Below, one piece after another: positions 1 through 9,047 of a stretch of DNA of 64,000 nt. This stretch comes from an uncultured Pseudomonadota bacterium (GTDB lineage: Bacteria; Pseudomonadota; Gammaproteobacteria; Burkholderiales; Thiobacillaceae): positions 1 through 64,000 of the forward strand of contig CAILNT010000112.1 of assembly GCA_903835655.1 (NCBI GenBank), given 5' to 3'. Made by a program: the position numbers and the translations under genes. The notes beneath the pieces were generated by a model, which was not told the origin of the DNA, ran no database searches, and saw only the letters and a program-made list of their open reading frames with translations. Position 1 is the stretch's first letter, and every line of letters begins with the position of its first letter.

Positions 1-1
1 C

Positions 2-1753
2 ACGGGCACGGTGGCGGCCACCCCGACGGCGGGCAGTTTCGTGTTTGGCGACAGCGTCGGCAGCGTCGAATTGAGCAGCAACGCCACCGTCACGACCGGC
101 GCCAACACGGCGGGCCAGTATCTGCGGGCAAGCAGCGGCACCCTGATAGTGGGCAGTGGCAGTGCCAGCGCCGCAGGGGACTACCATGTCAGCTATAGCG
201 ACGGCACGCTGAGCATCGATCGTCGTCCCGTGACGATTTCAGGCCTGAGCGCGCAAGACAAGGGCTACGACAACAGCACGACAGCGAAGCTTGGCTACAC
301 GGATAACCGGGTGTCGGGCGACGACCTGGGTCTGAGCTACCTGGCCAACTACTCGGATGTTCACGCCGGCGCTAATAAGTCGGTCACGGTGACGGGCGGG
401 TACAGCTTGACCGGGTCCGACGCCGGCAACTATTCCCTGATCACCGCCGGCCTGCCTGTGACGTTCACGGCAAGCATCACCCCGGCGGAAAGCGCGGCCT
501 GGACAGGTGCCGGAACATCGGGCAACTGGAGTAATGCCGCCAATTGGGCCGGGAATCTCTTGCCGCAGGCGGGCGACGTCAAGTCGGTCTCCATCCCGGC
601 AGGCGTGAGCGTTGCTTACGACGCCGGGGCGGGTGCCACGAATCTGGAGAGTCTGACGAGCGCGGGAAATCTGATCCTGTCCGCGGGCGCGCTCAGCGTC
701 GGTAGCGCCCTGATGAGCCATGGGGCGGCGCTCACCGTTCAGGGCGGCAGCCACAGCCTGGGCGGCCTGACGCTGGACGGCAGTCTCAACGTCGACGCCG
801 GTTCGCTGCAACTCCAGGGCGGTGGCCACTTTGCGGCCGGCGGCGAGGTCAACGTGGCGGCTCCCGGCAAGCTGCAATTCGCCGGTGGAGTATTCGCCGT
901 CGACTCGGTCGTCAGCAACGCCGGTACGCTCGCTCTCCAATCGGGCACGACCACCTTCTCCGAACGGGTAAGCAATAGCGGCCTGTTTGCCGTGCAGTTG
1001 GGGAGCGCAGTCTTCCAGGCCGGCTACCTTCAGACTGCCGGCAGTTTGACGCTGGGGACGAGCGACGTGTCCGGCGTGAATCTGGCCGTGGGTGATGCCG
1101 GACTGCGTGTCGACGGCGGTGTATTCAATGGCACCGGCACGATCCGTGGCGATGTGCAGATCGGCGCGGCCACCCTCGCGCCCGGCTTCTCGCCCGGCAG
1201 ACTGGATATCTACGGCAACCTCGACCTGACTTCGAGCAGCACCACCGATATCGAACTGTGGGGCAAGAATCTCGGCCAATACGATGTGCTCAACGTGGTT
1301 GGGACGGCGCACCTGGACGGCGTGTTGAACGTGAGTACGGGGAATGGGTATGTTCCGGTGGCGGGAGACGGCCTTGCCTTCATGAATTTCTCGGGCGGCA
1401 GCACGGGGGGCTTTGCGCGCATGAACGTGCCGACGGGCGTGTCGATGACGTTCGGCCCCAACGGACTGAGCGCGGCCACGCAAGCCGCTGGTGTTAAACA
1501 GATCGTGGTCTACACCAACACTCAACTGTCGCTGGGCATCGTCAATCAGGACACCCCGACGCAACTGGCCGATACGTTCACGGTAACGGTCTTGCCGCTC
1601 GGCGGGTACTCTGTTGGCGAAATACTCGATGCCGCCAACAACGGAACTACACCGCCTGATGTGATCGCCATCGTCAAGATCGATGGCGAGATCAAGCAAC
1701 TCCTCGATGATTCAGCCGACCATGACAAAGATCACCGCCTGGTCTGCCACTAG
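2..1753 (+). CDS. Large secreted adhesin, filamentous-haemagglutinin-like, C-terminal part
   Basis: The reading frame is open to the left edge, so only the C-terminal part (about 584 residues) is visible. Near the start lies an MBG/YDG-type repeat: a YSDGTLSI strand, then VTISGLSAQDKGYDNST and a closing GSDAGNYSL motif. This repeat is typical of long TpsA or haemagglutinin-like exoproteins. The rest is Gly/Ala/Ser/Thr-rich short beta repeats starting at WTGAGTSGNWSNAANW, as in a right-handed beta-helix passenger. There is no autotransporter barrel, so secretion by a two-partner TpsB-type pore encoded elsewhere is likely. A FecR-domain gene overlaps its 3' end, a frequent neighbour of such adhesins. 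The exact ligand cannot be told. Confidence 0.8.
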   Translation, partial: TGTVAATPTAGSFVFGDSVGSVELSSNATVTTGANTAGQYLRASSGTLIVGSGSASAAGDYHVSYSDGTLSIDRRPVTISGLSAQDKGYDNSTTAKLGYTDNRVSGDDLGLSYLANYSDVHAGANKSVTVTGGYSLTGSDAGNYSLITAGLPVTFTASITPAESAAWTGAGTSGNWSNAANWAGNLLPQAGDVKSVSIPAGVSVAYDAGAGATNLESLTSAGNLILSAGALSVGSALMSHGAALTVQGGSHSLGGLTLDGSLNVDAGSLQLQGGGHFAAGGEVNVAAPGKLQFAGGVFAVDSVVSNAGTLALQSGTTTFSERVSNSGLFAVQLGSAVFQAGYLQTAGSLTLGTSDVSGVNLAVGDAGLRVDGGVFNGTGTIRGDVQIGAATLAPGFSPGRLDIYGNLDLTSSSTTDIELWGKNLGQYDVLNVVGTAHLDGVLNVSTGNGYVPVAGDGLAFMNFSGGSTGGFARMNVPTGVSMTFGPNGLSAATQAAGVKQIVVYTNTQLSLGIVNQDTPTQLADTFTVTVLPLGGYSVGEILDAANNGTTPPDVIAIVKIDGEIKQLLDDSADHDKDHRLVCH

Positions 1754-2471
1754 ACTCTTCGTACTCGGCTTCTTCTGGTCGCTCGCCCAGAGTGCCTGGG
1801 CTGTCGGGGAGGCCGCCTCGGTCACGGCTGTCGTCGGCACGGTCTCGGCACAATCCCCGGATGGAAAGATGCGCATCCTGGCCAAGGGCTCCCTGGTGAT
1901 GCCAGGCGAGATCGTCATGACCGAAAAGGGCAGCACGGCACGCCTGGCCTTTTCGGATGGCGGCCAGGCCACGCTGAGCTCCGCCAGCCGGCTGGCCATC
2001 GAGTCCTATCATTACGTCCCCGCCGAGCCCGGACAGGACAACGCGGTGGTCAATCTGATCAAGGGCGGCATGCGCTCGCTCTCCGGCGCGGTGGGCAAGC
2101 GCGGGAACCAGGACGCCTACCAGGCCAGGACCCGGGTGGGCACGATCGGTATACGCGGCACCGATTTTGCCCTGATGTTGTGCGAGCCGGGCGGCGGTTG
2201 CACGAAACTCGAACTGCCCAAGGATTTACAGGCGGGAGGCGCGGCCGTGGACGGGCTTTATTTCTTCGTGTTCGAGGGGGCGATACAGTATTCCAACGCT
2301 GTCTCGCAAGCTACTTTCCCTGCGGGGTCGGGCGGATATGCACACGATGCGCACAGTCGCTGGATCGATTTGCCTCATGGCGACCCAGGCTTGGGTCGGC
2401 ATATACCGGCCCCGGGCACGCACGCCTCCACACACAAGCCCACGCACGACAGTGCTTGTCTGGTACGCTGA
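1722..2471 (+). CDS. FecR-domain exported protein
   Basis: The protein is 249 residues from the ATG at 1722. That start directly precedes a signal peptide (MTKITAW, a hydrophobic stretch, then SAWA cleavage). Two in-frame ATGs further upstream (1683, 1707) lie deeper inside the adhesin gene and are less likely. The FecR fold is visible as VVGTVSAQSPDG, an 'RLAFSDGGQATLSSASRL' stretch and a TRVGTIGIRGTDF motif at the end of the beta-sandwich. The C-terminal 50 residues are His/Pro-rich and of low complexity. It overlaps the adhesin gene by 32 nt, so the two are probably translated together. FecR-domain proteins of this class are periplasmic or surface proteins rather than iron regulators; the role here is inferred only from the neighbour. 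Confidence 0.8.
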   Translation: MTKITAWSATRLFVLGFFWSLAQSAWAVGEAASVTAVVGTVSAQSPDGKMRILAKGSLVMPGEIVMTEKGSTARLAFSDGGQATLSSASRLAIESYHYVPAEPGQDNAVVNLIKGGMRSLSGAVGKRGNQDAYQARTRVGTIGIRGTDFALMLCEPGGGCTKLELPKDLQAGGAAVDGLYFFVFEGAIQYSNAVSQATFPAGSGGYAHDAHSRWIDLPHGDPGLGRHIPAPGTHASTHKPTHDSACLVR

Positions 2472-2507
2472 GGCTCATACGGTGGGTGCGCGGTTGCGCG
2501 CACCGCG

Positions 2508-2702
2508 CTATTTCCCTGAACTTCCCGATCCGGTAACCGATTTGACGCCGGCCGCGGCCACGTCGACTCCCGCGCCGACCACATCCGCGCCAACCTTGAC
2601 CGCGGTGGCGGTTACCGAGACCACGGCATCGGCCACGGAGACCACCGAGCAGCCTTGAAGGCAGCAAGCCGCGCATACGAGTGAAAACAGGGTGAGTTTC
2701 AT
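2508..2702 (-). CDS. Small lipoprotein (64 aa)
   Basis: A short minus-strand ORF begins MKLTLFSLVCAACCLQGC, a clear type II signal peptide with lipobox LQGC cleaved before Cys18. The mature part is Val/Ala/Gly-rich (VVSVADAVVSVTATAVKV and VVGAGVDVAAAGVKS). It resembles the short NF038104-type lipoproteins of Proteobacteria, which have an Ala/Val amphipathic tail. It is convergent with the FecR-domain gene and divergent from the flavoprotein gene to its right. No function is known; lipid anchoring is the only firm inference. Confidence 0.65.
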   Translation of the reverse strand: MKLTLFSLVCAACCLQGCSVVSVADAVVSVTATAVKVGADVVGAGVDVAAAGVKSVTGSGSSGK

Positions 2703-2898
2703 GTCAGGTGGGAAGTAAAGGTTGTGTTCCTATCGGAACGGGCGGAATTGCCGGGGCAAGCGTCCGGTATCCTCTGGCATTCTCGCACGGGGGAAGGGTC
2801 GCAAGGCGATCCGGTCGACGGTGACCCTTTGCTCTTGCGCGACCCACACGCACCGGGCTTACCGCTACACTCGGGTTCCCTCAGCCCCTCCCGGTGTC

Positions 2899-4068
2899 GT
2901 GAAACGCCATCATCAAGTCCTCATCATCGGCGCCGGCCCCGCGGGCTCCGCTGCGGCGCATACGCTGGCGCGGGGTGGGGTCGATGTCGCCCTGGTGGAC
3001 AAGGCTCGTTTTCCCCGCGACAAACTCTGTGGCGGCCTGCTGACCTTGCGTTGCAGGAAGGTCTACCGGAGCATATTCGATGCCCCCTGGGAAGAAGTTA
3101 TCGGCCATGTCTCGACGGGCGTGAAATTCCTGCACGGGGGCCGCGTGCTCAACGAGGTTCGGGGGGCCAGCCAGTTATTCTTCACCCGGCGGCTGAATTT
3201 CGATCATTTTCTGCTGGAACAGGCCGTCGCTCGCGGTGCGGTGACGTATCTGGGCGCGGCGATCGTCGATCTGGATCTGTCCGTAAAATCCTGCCGCCTG
3301 GATTCCGGCCTGGAGATCGGTTTCGATGCATTGATCGGCGCCGATGGCGTCAACAGCCTGGTCGCGAAGTGTCTGTTCGGCCGATCATTCGATCCTGAGC
3401 GTGTCGCCTTCGCGCTGGAGATGGAAGTGGACCCGGCTCGGAGTGCCGCGCGCGTCGATGATCCGGAAATCCATTTCGGCCTGGCACGCTGGGGTTACGC
3501 CTGGGTGTTTCCCAAGAAGGACACGCTCACCGTGGGGATCGGCGGCCTGCTTGCGCGCAATCCGGACCTGAAGACCACATTCCGGCGCTTTCATCTGGAA
3601 CGCTTCGGCGTCGAAGCGCAAGGCAGGATACGGGGACACCACCTGCCCTTCGGCGACTATCGCAGCATACCCGGACGGGGTAACGTGTTGCTCTGTGGCG
3701 ACGCGGCCGGGTTGGTGGAGCCGATCACCGGGGAGGGTATCGCCTTTGCCCTGCACAGTGGGCGACTCGCGGCCGAGGCCTTGATCGAGGCGGGTGCCGG
3801 GGCCGTGGCACTGGCGGGCTACCGGGCACGCTATCGGGAAATCGCGGCCGACTTCGATCATGCCCGGCGCTTACGCTATCTGCTGTTTCCCGATTTGAGT
3901 GAACGCTTGTTCCTCAAGGCCTTGCACGGGGCCAAGAGTCTGCCGCGGAAGCACCTGGAATTGATGGCGGATGAAATCGGTTACGGGGAATATTTCCGTT
4001 ACCTGTTAGCCAGTGCGGCCAGGCATCCTGGCAGGCTGTTTCATCTCCTGGCCAGAAGAGGACAATAG
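2899..4068 (+). CDS. Geranylgeranyl-reductase-family FAD oxidoreductase
   Basis: The protein is 389 residues if translation starts at the GTG at 2899, chosen because the Rossmann motif VLIIGAGPAGSAA then lies at residues 8-20, as is normal for the family. The open frame continues upstream to 2722 but that part looks non-coding. Other family marks are DKARFPRDKLCGGLL (substrate-side Cys), a central DALIGADGVNS and the FAD-binding NVLLCGDAAGLVEPITGEG. The family includes bacterial GGR and FixC-like dehydrogenases that reduce isoprenoid chains or oxidise quinone-linked substrates. The actual substrate cannot be fixed from sequence. A HicA-like gene follows after 26 nt. Confidence 0.85.
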   Translation: MKRHHQVLIIGAGPAGSAAAHTLARGGVDVALVDKARFPRDKLCGGLLTLRCRKVYRSIFDAPWEEVIGHVSTGVKFLHGGRVLNEVRGASQLFFTRRLNFDHFLLEQAVARGAVTYLGAAIVDLDLSVKSCRLDSGLEIGFDALIGADGVNSLVAKCLFGRSFDPERVAFALEMEVDPARSAARVDDPEIHFGLARWGYAWVFPKKDTLTVGIGGLLARNPDLKTTFRRFHLERFGVEAQGRIRGHHLPFGDYRSIPGRGNVLLCGDAAGLVEPITGEGIAFALHSGRLAAEALIEAGAGAVALAGYRARYREIAADFDHARRLRYLLFPDLSERLFLKALHGAKSLPRKHLELMADEIGYGEYFRYLLASAARHPGRLFHLLARRGQ

Positions 4069-4094
4069 CCGCCATTGCTTGAGGAGTCTTCGTG

Positions 4095-4376
4095 ATGAGC
4101 CATAAACACGAAAACCTGATCCGCGCGATCTTCCAGGATCCGATCAGCGGCAACATCCACTGGCGTGAGATCGAATCCCTCCTGCACCATCTGGGTGCGA
4201 GCGTGGAGCCGATCCAGGGCGCGCGTTACCGCGTCGTGCTCAACGGCATCGAAGGTATCCTGCACCACCCGCATCACAGCAGTGTGTTCGGCAAACAGGA
4301 CATCAAGAACCTGCGCCTGTACCTGGCCTCCGCCCGGGTGACGCCCTCCCTCTATGAAGAGGGCAGCAGGGGGTGA
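4095..4376 (+). CDS. HicA-like protein, no HicB partner beside it
   Basis: This 93-residue protein has the HicA dsRBD-like pattern: IHWREIESLLHHLGA helix, VEPIQGARYRVVLNG strands with the basic GARYR segment, then the ILHHPHHSSVFGKQDIKNL segment carrying the His-rich stretch usual for this group. The ATG at 4095 is preceded by GAGGAG at 4081-4086 with good spacing; a GTG at 4092 is a poorer start. HicA toxins are mRNA interferases controlled by a neighbouring HicB. Here the next gene is an unrelated lipoprotein and the previous one a flavoprotein, so it is either an orphan or a domesticated relative. Confidence 0.7.
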   Translation: MSHKHENLIRAIFQDPISGNIHWREIESLLHHLGASVEPIQGARYRVVLNGIEGILHHPHHSSVFGKQDIKNLRLYLASARVTPSLYEEGSRG

Positions 4377-4475
4377 GTGAGGCAGCGGGGGCAGCCCGCA
4401 CCGGTATCGCATGCGGGTCATTAAATTGAAACCTGCTGCCGTTACCTTGTGGCTCCCATTTCAGGAGGTTTCATG

Positions 4476-6008
4476 ATGAATATTCGACCCACAACGGGTG
4501 CATGGTCCGTGCAATCCCGTCGGCTGGCCTGGACGCTCCTGTTGAGCCCCATCTCGTTGCTGTCCGGTTGCGGCAATGGTGATTCAGCCGCACCAGCTGC
4601 GTTTTCCAGCGGCAACCTGATCGTTAGCCGCACCGTGTACGCGGGTACTGCATCCACCGTGGCCAAAGGTCAAACGCTTCCGGGTGGCGGCGTGGCCATC
4701 GCTGACGGCAGTTTCCCCAACGTTTTTACAAATGAAACGCCTGATCCTTCCTTCGGTGTGAGCTCGCCTATCTACCTGGATCAACTCAAATCGGACGGCA
4801 CTCTGGTCAACATCACGGTGGTCGATCCCACAATGATGACCTCCAGTTTCGCCTCCAAGTCCGAATTGGCGTTGAATGTGTCGAGCGATAATTCCGCGGT
4901 GACCTTCATGGGCTACAAAGCGGCCATCAACGCGCTGGATGTCTCCAACTCGAACACCGCAGCCTTTGTCGATACGACCAATCCGGTGACCACAACCTAT
5001 GCGCGGGCTGTGGGTCAGATCAACCTTGCCAGCGGCAACCTGACTGTGACTCCGGTCAATGCCTACAGTGGCAACAATGGCCGTGCCGTCATTCTGACGA
5101 ACGGTACGTACTACATGGTGGGTAATGCGGGGAACGGAAGCGCGCTCGGCCCAGGCTTGAGTTCATTGAGCGACAACACCGGTGTACAGATGATTTCCGC
5201 GAGCGACACCACGGGCGTGACAAAGCCGGTTGGCGTGGCGCTTGGCACCTTCGGCAGCCTCACCGGCTATCAACGCGGGTTTTCACTTTCGCAGCTACCT
5301 AACCTCGCCACCCCCGCGGCCAACTACGCGGATGACAAGACGGGCAAGGACGACAACTTCCGCGGTATGACGGTTTTCAATAACACGCTATATGTCAGCA
5401 AGGGCAGCGGCAGCAATGGAGTCAACACCGTCTACCAAGTCGGTGCTGCCGGTGCGTTCGCGAACGGTGCCAACCTCAGCAATGCCCCCATTGCGATCCT
5501 GCCGGGATTCAACGCACTCTCGGAAAAGGTGGCCGAAACCAAGGCTACTTTGACTGCCACGCCGCATCCCTTTGGTCTGTGGTTCGCCAATGCCACGACA
5601 CTTTTCGTCGCGGATGAAGGCGATGGCGTTCGTATCGGCGTGGCCGGCAAGGTCACCACCTACGCCGGTCTGGCCGAGTACAAACTTGTCAACGGGGTCT
5701 GGAATCTGGTCGCAACTTTCCAGAAGGGCCTTCTGGATCAAGCCACCTACACGGCGGGGTTGTCCTGGAACATCCAGACAGACGGCTTGCGTAATTTGAC
5801 GGGTAAGGTCAACGCGGATGGATCGTTTACGCTGTACGCGACCACTTCCACCGTTAGTGACGAGACGACCCATGACCTGGGTGCGGATCCAAATGAACTG
5901 GTCTCGATCACCGTCGCTGCCGCTTCGACGCCGGCCACCACGTCATTCAAGGTTCTTCAGACCGCATCATACGGTGCTCGTTTGGGTGGTGTAACCCTGG
6001 TTCCATAA
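4476..6008 (+). CDS. Secreted lipoprotein of unknown function, predicted beta-rich
   Basis: The protein is 510 residues. AGGAGG at 4463-4468 precedes tandem ATGs at 4473 and 4476; 4476 has the better spacing. The N-terminus carries a hydrophobic signal and the lipobox LLSGC. The mature protein is rich in Ser, Thr, Asn and Gly with repeated strand-like segments (for example DQLKSDGTLVNITVVDPT, FRGMTVFNNTLYVSKGSG and LWFANATTLFVADEGDGVR), which suggests a beta-propeller-like repeat structure. It is codon-normal for the window and stands alone. Similar conserved hypothetical lipoproteins occur in other Betaproteobacteria; no enzymatic motif was found. Confidence 0.75.
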   Translation: MNIRPTTGAWSVQSRRLAWTLLLSPISLLSGCGNGDSAAPAAFSSGNLIVSRTVYAGTASTVAKGQTLPGGGVAIADGSFPNVFTNETPDPSFGVSSPIYLDQLKSDGTLVNITVVDPTMMTSSFASKSELALNVSSDNSAVTFMGYKAAINALDVSNSNTAAFVDTTNPVTTTYARAVGQINLASGNLTVTPVNAYSGNNGRAVILTNGTYYMVGNAGNGSALGPGLSSLSDNTGVQMISASDTTGVTKPVGVALGTFGSLTGYQRGFSLSQLPNLATPAANYADDKTGKDDNFRGMTVFNNTLYVSKGSGSNGVNTVYQVGAAGAFANGANLSNAPIAILPGFNALSEKVAETKATLTATPHPFGLWFANATTLFVADEGDGVRIGVAGKVTTYAGLAEYKLVNGVWNLVATFQKGLLDQATYTAGLSWNIQTDGLRNLTGKVNADGSFTLYATTSTVSDETTHDLGADPNELVSITVAAASTPATTSFKVLQTASYGARLGGVTLVP

Positions 6009-6248
6009 GGTCTTGGGAAAAAAGGGGGCATCGGTCATGGGCGTGTCATCGCTGGAACGCGGCCGCTGCCTCACCCAAACCCTGGCGGTCGTGACTGGGA
6101 CTCCACCGCGATTTGAAAGTCGTGGGATGCAGTGAACAGTGACCCGTGTCGGGCAGGGTATATCCCAGCGCCATGCCCTTCACCCTCCTTCCGGGTTTGT
6201 TCGGATGAACTAGGCGATGTTTTTATCGGCGTTGCCCATGCTGCATTG

Positions 6249-8090
6249 CTACCAATGCAATGCCCTCAAGCGAGCGGATTTCTTGTGCTGGTGGGCACGC
6301 ATGCGGCAGGCGATGTCATCCAGCATCGCGATTGCATCCAACACGAACGGGCCCTTGTTCAACATGACGCATTCGGCGCGTTCCGACATGGCAGCGTCGG
6401 TCATCTCCGCGCGCGAAGGCAGGTTTTCCTTGATCAGTTGCTCGAACACCTGGGTGGCCCAGACCACGGGCACGTGGGCCGCTTCCGCCAGCCACAGGAT
6501 CTCTTCCTGAATTTCAGCAAGCCGGCCCCAGCCGATTTCCACGGCCAGGTCGCCGCGCGCGATCATCAGTCCGAACGGCCCGCGCGTGGCGCCGTGGACG
6601 ATGATCTCGGGCAGATTGGCAACCGCATTGCGGGTTTCGATCTTGGCGATACGGCCCTTTCCACCGGCGCCGCGGGCTTCCAGTTCGTCCGCCAGGCGAT
6701 CCATGTCCGCCCCTGATTGCACGAAGGAATAGCCTACGATATCGGCCTCGCGCGCCACGAAATCGAGATCGAGCAGATCCTTTTCCACCAGGGCGGGAAG
6801 TTGCAACTGGCTGTCCGGGAAATTGAGTCCCTTGGCCGGGCGGATCTTGTCGCCTTCGGGCCGGGCGCGGGAGATGCGCAACCAGGCACCCTCCGCATCC
6901 AGACGATCGACCTCCGCACCGATGGAACCATCGTCGATGAACACCCGTTCGCCCACACGAAGGCTATCCAGCACTTCCGGCTGCGCACAGGGGATGCGTC
7001 CGGCGTAGCCCTCTGTATTTCCAAGCTCGCCAGGGGTGGGATCCCGCGACAGGAGGATACGGTCGCCGATGTGCACCACCAGCACTTCCGGACTGCTTTC
7101 CAGTGCGCCCACCTGGGCGCTGCGTTGTTTGCCGTCGCCGCCGAGATGTTTCAGGGCGCAGCCTTGTTCCAGCCAGACCGAATCGGCAGTACAGGCGAGC
7201 TGGTGAGCTTCACCCATGCGGTCGAGCACGTTGAGGATGCGCTTCTTGCCACGTGTATCGGTAGCTTCCACCAGGTCGCCCGGGCGCAGCCGGGCCAACC
7301 AGTCGCGCGCCACGCTGACCCGGGGATAGCCGGCCAGGCCGGTGGCGCCGCGCAATCCGGCGCCGCCGGGTTCGCCGCTGGCGTCGAAGAGGAAATACGC
7401 CGGCGCGCGGGTGTCGCCGCGCTCGTCGCGTTTCGGTTTCAAACGCAGTCGGCCGGGCGAGGCTGCCATATCGCCGGTACGTAGCTTCGGTCCGGCCAGA
7501 TCCATGTGGATCAGACATGTCCGCCCGGTCGCATCGGCGGCGGAACGGACGTTGTCTATCATCGCCTGCCAGGTGGCTGCGTCGTCATGGGCGCAGTTGA
7601 TCCGGGCGATGTCCATGCCGCGCTCGATCAGGTCGCGGACGAAGCCGATTTCGCCGGCTGCCGCGGTGGGCAGGGTGACCATGATGCGCACCCGCCGCCG
7701 CTTCGGCTCGCGGCCGAGCAGGCGCTGAGTACTTTGTTTCAGTCGGTTGTCGCCCTGGCGATTGGCGCGGGTCGCGGCCCCCAACGTGCCTTCACTGGTC
7801 GGGCAGGTGCCGGCCAGCGCATTCAGGGCCAGCGCCACGGCATCCAGCGTGGCGATGACATGGCCTTCGCAACGACCGAGGGAGGACAGACCGAGTTCCG
7901 AGAGGCGCTCCTGCAATTTGCGCAGGTCCTCCCGGCGAAAGGCGATATAGGCGGCTAGGTTGGCGGCACCCTGGGGGTAGCCGGAACCGGTCAGACAGGG
8001 TTGCCATTCCGCCATCAAGACCTTCTGGCCGAGGGATACACGCTCCCGCAGTTGGGTGAGTTCGCTTTGTATTGCTGAGAGGGTTCTCAC
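6249..8090 (-). CDS. Divergent pyruvate kinase homologue with long N-terminal extension
   Basis: The protein is 613 residues starting at a GTG. Residues about 1-130 form a helical, Arg/Leu-rich extension not found in ordinary pyruvate kinases. The barrel follows: VRIMVTLPTAA, MDIARINCAHDD, HMDLAGPKLRTG, GRIAKIETRNAV, LMIARGDLAVEIGW and VVWATQVFEQLIKENLPSRAEMTD split over the usual positions. Several catalytic signatures are changed: the usual NxSHG is NCAHD, and the MLSGETA segment is MLNKGPF. The C-terminal allosteric domain is missing; the protein ends soon after the barrel. It may be a genuine but atypical kinase or a barrel with another role. No neighbouring glycolysis gene supports either choice. 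Confidence 0.8.
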   Translation of the reverse strand: MRTLSAIQSELTQLRERVSLGQKVLMAEWQPCLTGSGYPQGAANLAAYIAFRREDLRKLQERLSELGLSSLGRCEGHVIATLDAVALALNALAGTCPTSEGTLGAATRANRQGDNRLKQSTQRLLGREPKRRRVRIMVTLPTAAAGEIGFVRDLIERGMDIARINCAHDDAATWQAMIDNVRSAADATGRTCLIHMDLAGPKLRTGDMAASPGRLRLKPKRDERGDTRAPAYFLFDASGEPGGAGLRGATGLAGYPRVSVARDWLARLRPGDLVEATDTRGKKRILNVLDRMGEAHQLACTADSVWLEQGCALKHLGGDGKQRSAQVGALESSPEVLVVHIGDRILLSRDPTPGELGNTEGYAGRIPCAQPEVLDSLRVGERVFIDDGSIGAEVDRLDAEGAWLRISRARPEGDKIRPAKGLNFPDSQLQLPALVEKDLLDLDFVAREADIVGYSFVQSGADMDRLADELEARGAGGKGRIAKIETRNAVANLPEIIVHGATRGPFGLMIARGDLAVEIGWGRLAEIQEEILWLAEAAHVPVVWATQVFEQLIKENLPSRAEMTDAAMSERAECVMLNKGPFVLDAIAMLDDIACRMRAHQHKKSARLRALHW

Positions 8091-8432
8091 GGCTTGGGGG
8101 TGACTTGGTCCATTTTGCAGGGCATACGATACAAAACCGAGGTGACACGGTGATTACAGAAATGTGACCGCGCATCTGGACGTCTCGATAGATCATCAGA
8201 CAATAGCAGCCGGTCGGACCTTGTGCGTCGATAGGACTACGTCACTTGGCCCACGAAATATTTCCGTCATGACAGGGTATTAATCTTGCAATCAGTCAGT
8301 AATAACGCCGTCCGCCATGAATGCGCCAGAAATCCACTGCCATAGCGCGCCAGCGTTCTCTGGTGCCTGCTGTGCGGCCAGCCCGCAAGCCTTCTGCGCG
8401 CGGGTGCGACATGCCTTGGGCCTGACCTCGGA
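8091..8432. other. Intergenic region without a recognisable gene
   Basis: This 342-nt divergent spacer separates the pyruvate kinase homologue from the chalcone-isomerase-fold gene. Short open frames on the minus strand overlap the next gene and show no family signature. The left part (about 8105-8170) is relatively AT-rich and probably carries the promoters of both flanking genes, but no convincing -35/-10 pair, hairpin or operator was found. Confidence 0.5.
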
Positions 8433-9008
8433 ATGATTGTGCGAAATGCGCTTATGCTGCTGCTCATGGCTGCCTTCATTCCCTCTGTCGCGCCGGCCTC
8501 CGGCCGACAGATGGCGGGAATCGAGATCGCCGACGGGCAATTACGTCTCAATGGCACCGGCGTACGCAGGATGTTCGGCTTCCGCGTCTACGTAGCCGCG
8601 TTATATCTGCCGGAACCGGCACACTGTGCCAGCCAGGTACTGGAACGCGACCAGCCGCGCCGCCTGCAGATCACCCTGTTGCGCGACACCAGCACAGAAC
8701 AGAATATCGACGCACTCAAGGGTGGTTTGATCGACAACAACAGCGAGGCGGAACTGGACGCCATCCAGAACGAAGTCAGTCACTTTCTGGCATCGCTCCA
8801 TCAGGTTCACGAAGTGCCGACCGGGACCGTGATCCAGATTGATTACCTGCCCGGTAAGGGCACCCACACCCGAGTCGGTCGCCACGATCTGGGCCTGGTT
8901 CCCGGCGAGCGCTTCAACCGCGCCCTGCTCAAGATATGGTTGGGCGAAAACCCGATCCAGCACAGCCTGAAGCAATCGCTCCTGGGCATGGAAAGCCCGG
9001 CGCTGTAA
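8433..9008 (+). CDS. Chalcone-isomerase-fold exported protein
   Basis: The protein is 191 residues with an N-terminal signal peptide (LMLLLMAAFIPSVAPASG). The core carries hallmarks of the bacterial chalcone-isomerase-like family: LRLNGTGVRRMFGFRVYVAALYL at the start, the DYLPGKGTHT strand and a C-terminal FNRALLKIWLGENPI. These proteins are periplasmic, and the bacterial members are not thought to act on flavonoids; lipid or fatty-acid binding is proposed for relatives. It is followed after 39 nt by an M14 peptidase gene on the same strand, so the three genes from here to 10927 may form one transcription unit. Confidence 0.85.
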   Translation: MIVRNALMLLLMAAFIPSVAPASGRQMAGIEIADGQLRLNGTGVRRMFGFRVYVAALYLPEPAHCASQVLERDQPRRLQITLLRDTSTEQNIDALKGGLIDNNSEAELDAIQNEVSHFLASLHQVHEVPTGTVIQIDYLPGKGTHTRVGRHDLGLVPGERFNRALLKIWLGENPIQHSLKQSLLGMESPAL

Positions 9009-9047
9009 ATCGGGCTTTGTCACCAGCGGCCCCGCTCCCTGAACACG

